From Ottelia alismoides (Eukaryota > Streptophyta > Magnoliopsida > Alismatales > Hydrocharitaceae), in contig JAZKJV010011400.1 in the NCBI GenBank assembly GCA_037367405.1, positions 3,532,501 through 3,596,500 on the forward strand: DNA of 64,000 nt, given 5' to 3'. Within the stretch, counting starts at the first letter, position 1; the number at the start of each line of letters is the position of its first letter. The notes under the pieces were generated by a model. It was not told the DNA's origin, did not search any database, and worked only from the letters and a program-made list of their open reading frames with translations. Below are positions 27,478 to 35,951 of the stretch, piece by piece. The translations under genes and the position numbers were made by a program.

Positions 27478-28884
27478 CTACATGCGTTGGCCTAAGACGT
27501 AGCCCAGGATGGCGCCGATGACGAGCGTCGGTGGGATGGCAATGGCCAGGGTCAGCGCTACGACCATGGCAGGGCTGAGATGATCCTTAGGCAGGGCCGG
27601 TGATTTGACTTCCGAGCTGGAGCCTGAACCACTGAGCGATGTTGCCACGCGAGGCGCGGGGCTGCGAGTGATGTCCGTTTCGCCCACTGCGGCTGACGAA
27701 CCGAAACTGATAGCCTGAGGTGGTTGCGAGCCTTGCAGGCTGCTCTCTTGGCCGGCGACATCTTCACCGATAGCCCCAGCGCTTTCGCTGTCGGGGTCCA
27801 AGGGTGGTGGCGGCGCCATCCAGGGCGAGCGTGTGAGCCGGGCTGTGGATACTTCGTTGTGCCGATCATCGGCCCAGGGTTCCAAGCGCGAGGCGACTTC
27901 ATTGGCCGAAGCGATCCGTTTCTCCGGATTCTTGTCCATCATGTCGGCGATGATGTCGACAAACTCTTCGGAGATATCGGGTACGAATCGGCGTGGATGC
28001 CAAGGGGTCTCTTCCAGATGACGCTTCAGCTTGGACTGAGTATCGCCGCCGGGAAAAGGCACTTTGCCGCAGACAGCGTAATACAGTGTGCAGCCCAGCG
28101 AGTAGATGTCAGCTACCGGCTTGATTTCCAGTGGCGTACGAATCTGTTCGGGTGAGATGTAATCGGTGGTACCTACAATCTTGCCAGCTCGCGGATCGTT
28201 GGTCAGGTCCTGGTTGAAGCCGGCCAGTCCGACATCGGATACTTTGGCTTCGCCTTGCGGCGTTACCAGGATATTGCCAGGTTTCACATCGCGGTGGATC
28301 AGGCCTTTGTCGTGTGCATAGGCCAGCCCAAGAGCCGCCTGGCGAATAATGTGAGAAGCGAATTGAACAGGCAGTGGTCCACGCAGCTTGACCAGTCGTC
28401 GCAAGTCCATACCGGGGACATACTCGGTTACCAGGTAGTGGATCCGACCATCCTGGCCGGCATCAAAGGCCCGTACCAGGTGAGGGCAATCCAAGCGCGC
28501 CTGCATGCGGATCTCGCGAATGAAACTATCGCGAGCAACTTGCGTGGCTCGCTCCAACGGTAGCACTTTGATGGCGCATTCGCGCCCCATAAACTTGTGG
28601 ACCGCTTTGAAAACTTGCCCCATGCCACCTTGGGCGATCCAGTCGGTGACGATGTAGGGACCCAGCGTCAGTTTGGTACGGCCCTCGAGCAACTGTTCTG
28701 CCTGGTACTGGGTCAGGATATCTTGCTCAACAAGAATCTCAGCCAGCAGCTTGTCGGTCAGTTCTTCACCTTTTGCATCTTGCGTCAAACGATGCCGGGC
28801 GACTCGCTGAGCGTACTCAATCGCTTCGCGATTGACCAACGTGCTGGCCAGTGCGTTAGAAATGAAGCTCGAGTCACCGGGCAT
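27478..28884 (-). CDS. Membrane-anchored Ser/Thr protein kinase (PknB-like)
   Basis: A 468-residue protein from the ATG preceded by GGAG; a TTG 42 bp upstream is less likely. An N-terminal helical segment (about 1-80) precedes the kinase domain: glycine loop 'IAQGGMGQVFKAV', ATP Lys in 'CAIKVLPL', catalytic 'HRDVKPGNILV', and metal-binding 'SDVGLAGF', where DFG reads DVG, an accepted variant. 'GTTDYISPEQ' marks the end of the activation loop. A Ser/Pro-rich linker leads to one C-terminal transmembrane helix ('VVALTLAIAIPPTLVIGAI') with only about 10 residues beyond, so the kinase faces the cytoplasm. Its start is divergent from a protein phosphatase gene about 100 bp away. Confidence 0.92.
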   Translation of the reverse strand: MPGDSSFISNALASTLVNREAIEYAQRVARHRLTQDAKGEELTDKLLAEILVEQDILTQYQAEQLLEGRTKLTLGPYIVTDWIAQGGMGQVFKAVHKFMGRECAIKVLPLERATQVARDSFIREIRMQARLDCPHLVRAFDAGQDGRIHYLVTEYVPGMDLRRLVKLRGPLPVQFASHIIRQAALGLAYAHDKGLIHRDVKPGNILVTPQGEAKVSDVGLAGFNQDLTNDPRAGKIVGTTDYISPEQIRTPLEIKPVADIYSLGCTLYYAVCGKVPFPGGDTQSKLKRHLEETPWHPRRFVPDISEEFVDIIADMMDKNPEKRIASANEVASRLEPWADDRHNEVSTARLTRSPWMAPPPPLDPDSESAGAIGEDVAGQESSLQGSQPPQAISFGSSAAVGETDITRSPAPRVATSLSGSGSSSEVKSPALPKDHLSPAMVVALTLAIAIPPTLVIGAILGYVLGQRM

Positions 28885-28980
28885 GGAAACTCCGGGAATT
28901 GCGGATAAAGATGATGTGTGTGACAATCAGACGATCAGGCTCAGGACCATGAACGGATTTGGCGCAGTGAAAAGGTTTCT

Positions 28981-29640
28981 ATGGGTGGCGGACGACTAAT
29001 CGCAATCGGTGATATCCATGGTTGCTCAGCAGCATTAGACGCGTTGCTTCAGGAGATTCAACCTGGAGCCGACGATACTATTGTAACTCTGGGCGATTAT
29101 GTTGACCGTGGACGGGACAGTAAAGGTGTTATCGATCGCTTGATTGAGCTGGGCCAACAATGCCAACTGAAGCCGCTGTACGGCAATCATGAAGAGATGA
29201 TGCTGGAGGTGATGCGCGACAACATGCCTCCCTTCCGCTGGCTGCAGTTTGGTGGCGTAGAAACGCTCGATTCTTACGGTTTTTGCGGCGATATGTCCGT
29301 CGTACCCGAATCGCATCGTCAGTTTCTGACCGACCTGCTGCCCTATTACGAGGCGGAGGAGGTCTTCTTTGTGCACGCCAATTACAACCCGAAACTGCCG
29401 CTGGAAAAGCAGACGCCCCACTCATTGCGTTGGCAAAAGCTGACCGAGTACGTGCCCGGACCGCACGTCAATGGAAAAGTTGCGATCGTCGGTCATACCC
29501 ACGATCGCGGTGGCGAGATCTTCAATGTGCGCCACCTGATATGCTTGGACACCTTCTGTTACGGAGGTGGCTGGTTGACCGCCATGGAGTTTCCATCAGG
29601 AAAACTGTGGCAAGCCAATATGGATGGTAAATTGCGCTAG
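28981..29640 (+). CDS. Ser/Thr protein phosphatase, PPP family (PrpA/PrpB-like)
   Basis: A 219-residue metallophosphoesterase with the ordered motifs 'GDIHGC' (8-13), 'GDYVDRG' (about 38-44), 'GNHEEMM' (about 65-71), 'FVHANYNP' and 'VGHTHDRGGE'. This compact bacterial PPP type removes phosphate from Ser, Thr or Tyr residues. It is divergently placed to the PknB-like kinase and may reverse its phosphorylation, which is inference from position. The stop TAG is followed at once by GCCACCGTCTG, a partial palindromic-repeat arm. Confidence 0.9.
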   Translation: MGGGRLIAIGDIHGCSAALDALLQEIQPGADDTIVTLGDYVDRGRDSKGVIDRLIELGQQCQLKPLYGNHEEMMLEVMRDNMPPFRWLQFGGVETLDSYGFCGDMSVVPESHRQFLTDLLPYYEAEEVFFVHANYNPKLPLEKQTPHSLRWQKLTEYVPGPHVNGKVAIVGHTHDRGGEIFNVRHLICLDTFCYGGGWLTAMEFPSGKLWQANMDGKLR

Positions 29641-29809
29641 CCACCGTCTGCACAGGCGGCACAACCTGAACCACAGCCGGCTGCAATCAGCCCGACCTGA
29701 TGCCTCAGTGGGCAGAATCGCTGGTCACTCCCCATCCGAAACCTATTCTGTTGGTGAGCGAAGGAACTCGCTCAACGAAAGCTACAAGGCTTTCTCACCC
29801 CCCGTGCGA

Positions 29810-29850
29810 GGCGAGGCCGGTCACTTGATCGGCTTCGCCTTTATATTTTG
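29810..29850 (+). terminator. Rho-independent terminator candidate
   Basis: A 10-bp stem, GGCGAGGCCG (29810-29819) pairing with CGGCTTCGCC (29830-29839) with one mismatch, encloses a 10-nt loop and is followed by TTTATATTTT. It lies about 170 bp after the phosphatase stop and just before the convergent macro-domain gene. Confidence 0.6.
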
Positions 29851-29877
29851 GCCTCGTTCAATTTGAGGGCCTACTGA

Positions 29878-30351
29878 CTACTTCACTCCAGGATGATAAG
29901 TGGAATAGACCAGGATCTCGATCGGCAAGTCGCCCAGGTGCTGCTCGATCAGCGGCTTGACTTCATTCCAACTCAAGCCGCCAACACCGGTGGCCAGCTT
30001 TGGCAAGGCCAGGCTCTTTACTGGATGCTTTTCCAGTTCATGACGCAGTCGCTTCAAGCAATGATTCACGTTGGCCAGCGTCGCCCGGCCCGGTCGCGAA
30101 CCATGCGCATGATCGCCCTCCTGAGTGAGCAAGTTGTATATGTGAACCCCACCAACTCCACTCCATACCCAGATCTCGCCAGGCTTGGGATGCGTCTGAT
30201 GTGCATAGTGCTTGAAGTCCCGCGCCATGGCTGGCCACTTCTCTCTTAGCGCCAAGGCCAGCCCTTGGTCAAAGTGATCGTTGGGCGCCACGCCGTGAGC
30301 AATCGCGGCAGCATCCGACAGCAATAAATCTCCAGCAACTTCGCGGATCAT
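29878..30351 (-). CDS. Macro-domain protein, probable ADP-ribose hydrolase
   Basis: A 157-residue single-domain protein. 'IREVAGDLLLSDAAAIAHGV' at the start is the macro-domain nucleotide-binding strand-loop, 'FDQGLALALREKWP' the helix after it, and 'LPKLATGVGGLSWNEVKPLI' the phosphate-binding glycine loop (TGVGG). The short HGVAPND...DQG loop resembles TARG1/DarG-type macro domains that remove ADP-ribose from proteins or DNA. No ADP-ribosyltransferase (DarT-like toxin) is adjacent. A perfect palindrome 30 bp upstream of the start suggests local repression. Confidence 0.85.
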   Translation of the reverse strand: MIREVAGDLLLSDAAAIAHGVAPNDHFDQGLALALREKWPAMARDFKHYAHQTHPKPGEIWVWSGVGGVHIYNLLTQEGDHAHGSRPGRATLANVNHCLKRLRHELEKHPVKSLALPKLATGVGGLSWNEVKPLIEQHLGDLPIEILVYSTYHPGVK

Positions 30352-30380
30352 GTTGGTTTCCCCTGTGAAGCACTTAACTT

Positions 30381-30404
30381 ATTGTGGACAAAAATGTCCA
30401 CAAT
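30381..30404. promoter_or_regulatory. Palindromic operator-like site upstream of the macro-domain gene
   Basis: Two perfect 10-bp arms, ATTGTGGACA and TGTCCACAAT, flank an AAAA centre, 30 bp upstream of the macro-domain start codon. The length and symmetry fit a dimeric repressor site; the regulator is not identifiable. It has limited likeness to DnaA boxes. Confidence 0.5.
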
Positions 30405-30515
30405 TGAATTGTACGATTTGTCGCACAACATCGACAGGCGAATTGGACTGGCTGTGGAAAGATGCCGCAGTCCGGTTGGATAGCCAAGCTGGATTATCGT
30501 CAATCACTCAGCCGC

Positions 30516-31526
30516 TTAGGCCAGGCTGAGTGTCTCATTGAGTCCGTACATGATGTTCATGCACTGCACAGCCGCGCCGGAAGCACCTTTGATCAAGTTG
30601 TCGAGCGTCGACAGGATGATGATCCAGCCATCGTTTTCGCGGACAGCGATATCACAATAGTTGGTGTGAGCCACGTTCTTGCTGGCCGGCAGTCCGCCTA
30701 CGATGCGCACGAAGTTGGAATCGCGGTAAAAGCAACTGAGGCATTCGCGAACCTGGTTAGCCGTGACGTGGGGTTTGGGGCGCACATAAATGGTCGAGAA
30801 AATGCCACGATCCATGGGCGTCAAGTGTGGCGTAAAGATCAGGTTGGGCGTGACGCCCGAGAATCGCGAACAGATATCGACGATTTCTGGTTGATGACGG
30901 TGGTTGCCGACGCTGTAGGCCGACATCGACTCGTTGACTTCGGAATACAAGTTGCTCAACTTGGGTGTGCGGCCAGCGCCGCTGACACCGCTCTTGGAAT
31001 CAACGACGATGCCATCGCCTTCAATAATGTTTTCGCGTAGCAGCGGGGCCAAGGGCAAGATAGCGCTGGTCGGATAGCAGCCCGGGTTGGCAACCAATTG
31101 CGCGGGTGCGATTGCCTCACGAAATAGCTCAGGCAGTCCGTAAGGCACCTGGCCCAGGCGACCGGGATCGGGATGATGATCGCCATACCACTTGTGATAC
31201 AAGGCGGGCGTACTCAAGCGATAATCGGCGCTTAAGTCAATGACGCGGCAACCACCGGCCAGCAGTTCAACCACGATCGGGGCCGAGGCGCCGTGGGGCA
31301 AGCAGCAGTACGCTACATCGCAGCGCCGGGCAATCTCAGCCGGCGACAAGTCCTCTACAATAACCTGGGTGCGTTTGGCGAACTGGGGATGCATATCGGC
31401 TAGTGAACTGCCATCAGCCTGGCGACTGGTAGCCACTACCACTTCCGCTTCGGGATGACGCAGCAACAGCTTGATGGATTCTATGGCCGTGTAGCCTGAA
31501 CAACCCACAATGCCTACTTTGATCAT
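30516..31526 (-). CDS. argC: N-acetyl-gamma-glutamyl-phosphate reductase
   Basis: A 336-residue protein from the ATG giving MIKVGIVGCSGYTA; a further-upstream frame start adds 13 unconserved residues. 'GIVGCSGYTAIESIKLL' is the NADP-binding loop, the catalytic Cys lies in 'NPGCYPTSAILPLAPLL', and 'GNHRHQPEI' and 'TPHLTPMDRGIFSTIYV' are ArgC hallmarks. It reduces N-acetylglutamyl phosphate in arginine synthesis. No other arg gene is nearby. Confidence 0.95.
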   Translation of the reverse strand: MIKVGIVGCSGYTAIESIKLLLRHPEAEVVVATSRQADGSSLADMHPQFAKRTQVIVEDLSPAEIARRCDVAYCCLPHGASAPIVVELLAGGCRVIDLSADYRLSTPALYHKWYGDHHPDPGRLGQVPYGLPELFREAIAPAQLVANPGCYPTSAILPLAPLLRENIIEGDGIVVDSKSGVSGAGRTPKLSNLYSEVNESMSAYSVGNHRHQPEIVDICSRFSGVTPNLIFTPHLTPMDRGIFSTIYVRPKPHVTANQVRECLSCFYRDSNFVRIVGGLPASKNVAHTNYCDIAVRENDGWIIILSTLDNLIKGASGAAVQCMNIMYGLNETLSLA

Positions 31527-31653
31527 GACTGTTTCTTTGCAACTCGATTGATCCGATTCCACCAAAACTCAGGTCTGGCGAAGCATGGATGCGGTGCGCG
31601 TGACCCAACATTCAAAATATACCACAGACTGATTTTTCAGGAGCGTGTGCCTC

Positions 31654-32013
31654 ATGCCCAAACAGATAGCTCTCATCGCTCACGACCGAATGAAGCAGGA
31701 ACTCTTGAGCTTCGTGGCCAGGCACATCGACTACTTTCGTCGCCACTCGCTGGTGGCGACTGGCAACACCGGTGTCATGATTTCGCAGCAGACCGGTCTG
31801 GAGATCGAATGCGTGGCCCATGGGCCAGAAGGCGGCGACTTGATCATTGGCGGTCGCGTTGCAGAGGGACGCATCCAAGCGGTGATGTTTCTGCGCGACC
31901 CATTAACCGCGCAGCCACACGAGCCCGATGTGTCCGCCTTGATGCGGGTGTGCGATGTGCATCGAGTTCCGTTGGCGACCAACATCGCCACCGCCGAGTC
32001 GATCGTGCGCTAG
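31654..32013 (+). CDS. mgsA: Methylglyoxal synthase
   Basis: A 119-residue protein. The ATG at 31654 is chosen because GGAG lies about 10 nt upstream; a GTG 9 bp earlier is too close to it. 'IALIAHDRMKQELLSFV' contains the conserved His/Asp/Lys that bind phosphate, 'ATGNTGVMI' is the phosphate loop, 'GPEGGDLIIGGRV' holds the catalytic Asp, and 'FLRDPLTAQPHEPDV' is the family signature. It turns dihydroxyacetone phosphate into methylglyoxal, a glycolytic bypass. Length is slightly below E. coli MgsA. Confidence 0.94.
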   Translation: MPKQIALIAHDRMKQELLSFVARHIDYFRRHSLVATGNTGVMISQQTGLEIECVAHGPEGGDLIIGGRVAEGRIQAVMFLRDPLTAQPHEPDVSALMRVCDVHRVPLATNIATAESIVR

Positions 32014-32044
32014 TGAGATGATCGGCTCGTCGAAAGATCCCCGA

Positions 32045-32869
32045 CTACTTGCCGCGCATCTGCTCGAGCAATCGACCAGGGCTGCCCATGATGTTGTAGC
32101 CGGCATCGACATGCAGGATCTCGCCCGTGATACCGTCGCTATAGTCGCTCAGCAGGTAAGCGCCACTGCGGCCGACTTCTTCGTGCGTAACGCAGCGACC
32201 CATCGGTGCCACGTAGCCGTAGAATTCTTGCATCTCGCCGACACCTGCAGCCACGCCGGCCAGGGTCTTCAGCGGGCCGGCGCTCACGGCGTTGACACGT
32301 ACATTGACCGCCCCCATATCAAAGGCCAGGTAGCGTACGGTTGCGTCGAGGGCCGCTTTGCAGATGCCCATTACGTTATAACCGGGGACGCATTTCTCGC
32401 CACCGAAGTAGGTCATCGCCAGCACCGAAGCGCCCGGGTTGAACAGGGGCCGAGCGAAATTAGTGACCGAAATCAAACTGTAGACGCTCACATCCATGGC
32501 CAGTTTAAATCCCGATCGACCGGTCTCTACCGTGGGACGCGACAGATCTTCGCGGTCAGCAAACGCGATCGAGTGCAGCAGAAAGTCGATCTTACCCAGT
32601 TTGGCTTCGGCCATCTTCATGAAGGCTTCGACTTGAGCATCGTCCTGGACATCCAAAGGTTCGAGAAAGGCGACGTTGTTCGGAAAAAGATCGGTGCACT
32701 TGCTGACGCGCATGCGATTCTTTTTCTTTTCATCTTCGGGCTTATCCGGCAGGTGCGAGACCCCACAGATGCCGCCTTTCTGCATGATTTCCTGGGCAAT
32801 AGCCCAAGCAATCGAACGATCGTTGGCAATGCCTAGAACCAAGCCCTTCTTGCCAGCAAACGATACCAT
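32045..32869 (-). CDS. fabI: Enoyl-[acyl-carrier-protein] reductase (NADH)
   Basis: A 274-residue protein. The start is set at the ATG giving MVSFAGKKGLVLGIAND, which has GGAAGGA about 9-10 nt upstream; two earlier in-frame starts have poorer spacing. FabI features are 'GIANDRSIAWAIAQ', 'DFLLHSIAFAD', 'LAMTYFGGEK', the catalytic Tyr/Lys spacing in 'YNVMGICKAAL' and 'RVNAVSAGPLKTLA'. It performs the last reduction of each fatty-acid elongation cycle. The insert 'DKPEDEKKKNRMRVSKCTD' is a little longer than usual. Confidence 0.94.
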   Translation of the reverse strand: MVSFAGKKGLVLGIANDRSIAWAIAQEIMQKGGICGVSHLPDKPEDEKKKNRMRVSKCTDLFPNNVAFLEPLDVQDDAQVEAFMKMAEAKLGKIDFLLHSIAFADREDLSRPTVETGRSGFKLAMDVSVYSLISVTNFARPLFNPGASVLAMTYFGGEKCVPGYNVMGICKAALDATVRYLAFDMGAVNVRVNAVSAGPLKTLAGVAAGVGEMQEFYGYVAPMGRCVTHEEVGRSGAYLLSDYSDGITGEILHVDAGYNIMGSPGRLLEQMRGK

Positions 32870-32993
32870 CGCCGCCATTCCTTCCAAACCAAGGTTCAAA
32901 ACCAGTTACTCATGGACTGGAGAAGATACCATAAACGCCAAAAACCGACGAGGGCTTGTACGGCCCGCGCAGTATCGACGCCTGCTGGGACCT

Positions 32994-34007
32994 TTACAGT
33001 TCCGTGTCCGACTTCTCAGCTACCTTTTGCAGGATCTCCAGCAGGACCTGGTCGATCTCGACCCCTTCGGCTTGGGCTTCGAAGTTCAGCAGCACGCGGT
33101 GGCGCATGCTGGGCAAGAAGACGCGGCGAATGTCTTCAAAGCTGACGTTGTAGCGACCATCCAGCAGCGCGCGTACCTTGGCGGCCAGGGCCAGCGTCTG
33201 GGCACCGCGCGGACTGCTGCCCCAGCGAATGTACTGATTGGTGATATCCTGGGCCAGCGGGCCTTGCGGATGCGTGGCCAGGACCAGGCGTACGATGTAG
33301 TCCTGCACGTGTTTGGCCAGGATCACTTCGCGCACCAGGGCTTGCCAGCGACGGATCTCTTCGCCGTCCATAACTTTGTTGGTCACGATCTTGGTGCCGC
33401 GCGTCGTGCGATCGACAATCGTGTTCAGCTCCTCACGCGAGGAGTAACCCACGACCAGTTTGAATAGAAAGCGGTCCAGTTGGGCTTCGGGCAGTGGATA
33501 AGTGCCTTCTTGTTCGATCGGGTTCTGCGTGGCCAAGACAAAGAATGGCTTGGACAATTCATAACGCGTGCCCGCGACCGTAACGGTACCTTCTTGCATG
33601 GTCTCCAGCAGAGCCGACTGGGTCTTGGGCGTAGCCCGGTTGATTTCGTCAGCCAGGCAGATCTGGGTAAAGATGGGGCCCTTTTGAAACTGGAAGGAAC
33701 GCCGACCTTTGTCGTCTTCCGCGATCATGTTCGTGCCCAAAATATCGGCGGGCATCAGGTCGGGTGTGAACTGAATGCGATTGAACTCCAGGCTCAGCGT
33801 TTCGGCTAGCGTTCTCACCAGCATCGTCTTGCCCAACCCCGGTACGCCTTCCAATAAGCAGTGGCCGCCGACAAACATGCTGGTCAGCACGCCGTGGACG
33901 ATATCATCGTGGCCCACAATCGTTTTGCCGATTTCCTCCCGCACAGCCTTGTACCGGGTGCGAAACTCTTCGGCTTGCTGCTGCATTTGTTCAGCCACAT
34001 TGCTCAT
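32994..34007 (-). CDS. MoxR-family AAA+ ATPase
   Basis: A 337-residue protein with Walker A 'EGVPGLGKTMLVRTLAE', 'RIQFTPDLMPADILGTNMI', Walker B 'ICLADEINRA', and sensor 'VLATQNPIEQEGTYPLPEAQ', the standard MoxR string. MoxR ATPases act as chaperones for metal insertion or protein complex assembly, usually with VWA-domain partners. No DUF58 or VWA gene is next to it here. The nearest gene on the same strand is fabI, 125 bp downstream. Confidence 0.92.
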   Translation of the reverse strand: MSNVAEQMQQQAEEFRTRYKAVREEIGKTIVGHDDIVHGVLTSMFVGGHCLLEGVPGLGKTMLVRTLAETLSLEFNRIQFTPDLMPADILGTNMIAEDDKGRRSFQFQKGPIFTQICLADEINRATPKTQSALLETMQEGTVTVAGTRYELSKPFFVLATQNPIEQEGTYPLPEAQLDRFLFKLVVGYSSREELNTIVDRTTRGTKIVTNKVMDGEEIRRWQALVREVILAKHVQDYIVRLVLATHPQGPLAQDITNQYIRWGSSPRGAQTLALAAKVRALLDGRYNVSFEDIRRVFLPSMRHRVLLNFEAQAEGVEIDQVLLEILQKVAEKSDTEL

Positions 34008-34218
34008 GCTTGGGTTCTCGGCGTAGGGTCAAACGATGAAAAGCTACTGAAAGGAGGAGCTGTATTCTAAACCAACTGCAGAACCAGCTTCCATAGCCAG
34101 GTGGGTTCCCAGCCCATAGGAAGTGCGGATTTCGATCCGGCCAAGATTCAAATTTCGATCGGTGATCGGCTATGATGAAGCCAGGCAAAGATTGTTCACT
34201 TGCAGGGAGACTCTGCCG

Positions 34219-35832
34219 ATGAGTGCCAGGTTCCGTTTGCTGCTGGGCTGCTGTATCTACCTGACCGCGCTGTGCGCCAGCGGCATGGCCGCCGAGCCGA
34301 CTGTGCTCAACGAGCCCGCTGAGACCGCAGTGCCCGCTGAGACCGCAGTGCCCGCCGAGCCCATGCAGTCGAGCCAACCCGACCTCATGATCAGCCGGAT
34401 CGATGAATTGATCCTGCAGAAGCTGAGCGAGCAAGGGCTTGAGCCGGCTCCGCTGTGTGACGACGCCACCTATCTGCGACGCGTCACGCTCGACTTGACC
34501 GGACGCAATCCCACCTCAGGCGAAGTTGTCGCCTTCTTGCAAGATCAAGCCGCCGACAAGCGAGCCCGACTGGTCGAGCGATTGCTCGAGTCACCGACCT
34601 GTGCCGTTCACCTGGCCAACATCTGGTCTGCCTGGTTGTTGCCAGAAATGCAAGACCCAAACGTGTTGGGCCTCGGTGGACCGGCTGGCTTGCATACATG
34701 GCTGCGCAATCGGTTTGCCGACAACCTGCGTTACGACCGCTTGGTGGCTGATCTGCTGGTGGCCACTGGTTCCAGTAACAACGGCCCCAGCTATTTCTTT
34801 CTCGCATTGGAAGGCAAGCCAGAGAAGATCGCGGCTAAGACTTCGCGCGTGTTCATGGGTGTTCAATTGGACTGCGCGGAGTGTCATGATCATCCGTTCG
34901 ATCATTGGAAGCAACGCGACTTCTGGAGCTTTGCGGCTTACTTTGCCCAGTTATCGACCGGGGGCATGATGCCGATCAATGGTGGAGAAGTCAGCGATCA
35001 AGGCGAAGGCGATGTAAAGCTGCCTGGCAGTGAAGAAGTCATTGCGCCCAAGCCTTTGGTATCGACCGGCCTGAGTGGCCTGAGCAGCGGTTCACGGCGA
35101 CAACAACTAACGCTGTGGTTGACCGCACGCGAGAATCCATACCTGGCTCGCGCAGCGGTCAATCGCTGCTGGAGCATTGTCTTTGGACGCGGTTTGATCG
35201 AACCGATCGATGACATGCGTTCGTTGGAGATGGCATCGCATCCTGAACTGCTGCGCGAACTGGCCACGCATTTTACGAGCGGTGGTTATAACTTGCGCGA
35301 ACTGTTGCGGACGTTAGTCAGCACCCAAGCATACCAGCGCACCAGCGTGCCTCCAGGGGCGGAGTCCGAGCCGGTGCGTTTGACCAGTTACGCAGCCATG
35401 CCCATCAAGCCCTTGACGGCCACGCAATTAGCAACCTGCATGCAGCAAGTCGCCCGCGATATCGCTGGTGATCAAGGGCGAGCCCAAGTGGTGCAGTTAG
35501 CCAATCAGCTAGGCAAGCTGCGGGGCGATCACAGCGCTGCCACACTCGGCATCGTACAGGCGCTGGTAACGCTACACAGTAATCAATTGGAGAATGTCCA
35601 CAGCGATCAGAAAAGTCGCTTGCTGCAAGCCCTCTCTGCTCCGCACTTGACCACCGAAAAGAAGATCCAGTGGATGTTTCTGAGCACCCTCTGTCGCTCG
35701 CCTTCGCCAGAGGAGCTCGAAGCGATCCTGAAAATGCAAAGCAGTGACAACGCCAGTCAAGCCGACGCGAGCTGGCAAGCCGACCTGCTGTGGGCTTTGG
35801 TCAACAGCACCGAATTTGCAATGACCCCCTGA
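34219..35832 (+). CDS. Secreted DUF1549/DUF1553-type protein with CxxCH motif
   Basis: A 537-residue protein from the ATG after GGGAG; in-frame codons upstream are not conserved. A signal peptide (about 1-30, 'LLLGCCIYLTALCASGMA') is followed by a short tandem repeat (AETAVP twice), then DUF1549 ('DDATYLRRVTLDLTGRNPTS', 'RLLESPTCAVHLANIWSAWL') and a 'CAECHDHPFDHW' motif that could attach haem c. The C-terminal half has DUF1553 character ('PYLARAAVNRCWSIVFGRGL'). The family is strongly expanded in planctomycetes; function is unknown, with an electron-transfer or sugar-oxidation role often suggested. Confidence 0.87.
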   Translation: MSARFRLLLGCCIYLTALCASGMAAEPTVLNEPAETAVPAETAVPAEPMQSSQPDLMISRIDELILQKLSEQGLEPAPLCDDATYLRRVTLDLTGRNPTSGEVVAFLQDQAADKRARLVERLLESPTCAVHLANIWSAWLLPEMQDPNVLGLGGPAGLHTWLRNRFADNLRYDRLVADLLVATGSSNNGPSYFFLALEGKPEKIAAKTSRVFMGVQLDCAECHDHPFDHWKQRDFWSFAAYFAQLSTGGMMPINGGEVSDQGEGDVKLPGSEEVIAPKPLVSTGLSGLSSGSRRQQLTLWLTARENPYLARAAVNRCWSIVFGRGLIEPIDDMRSLEMASHPELLRELATHFTSGGYNLRELLRTLVSTQAYQRTSVPPGAESEPVRLTSYAAMPIKPLTATQLATCMQQVARDIAGDQGRAQVVQLANQLGKLRGDHSAATLGIVQALVTLHSNQLENVHSDQKSRLLQALSAPHLTTEKKIQWMFLSTLCRSPSPEELEAILKMQSSDNASQADASWQADLLWALVNSTEFAMTP

Positions 35833-35848
35833 TCAGTAACTGCACTCT

Positions 35849-35940
35849 GTAGCCACCGCCTGCCAGACGGTGGATGGGAATGTTAAGAGTTCCACCACTT
35901 GGCATTGGTGGCTACGAATATCGCTTGCAGCAAGACTGCC
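35849..35940 (-). repeat. Composite palindromic repeat, full copy in reverse orientation
   Basis: Read on the minus strand, the upstream module (35916-35940, GGCAGTCTTGCTGCAAGC...) leads into the arm with stem CCACCA/TGGTGG (35891-35915), then the second arm at 35849-35874. It lies between the converging DUF1549 and FtsK-like genes, 11 bp from the stop of the latter. Confidence 0.85.
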
Positions 35941-35951
35941 AAGCGAGAGCA

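Noticed and set aside
29624..29866. 80-codon plus-strand frame after the phosphatase
   Set aside because: It runs through a partial repeat and a terminator hairpin, with no start signal or domain.
29878..30351. DarT/DarG toxin-antitoxin pair
   Set aside because: Only the macro-domain gene is present; no DarT-like ADP-ribosyltransferase lies next to it.
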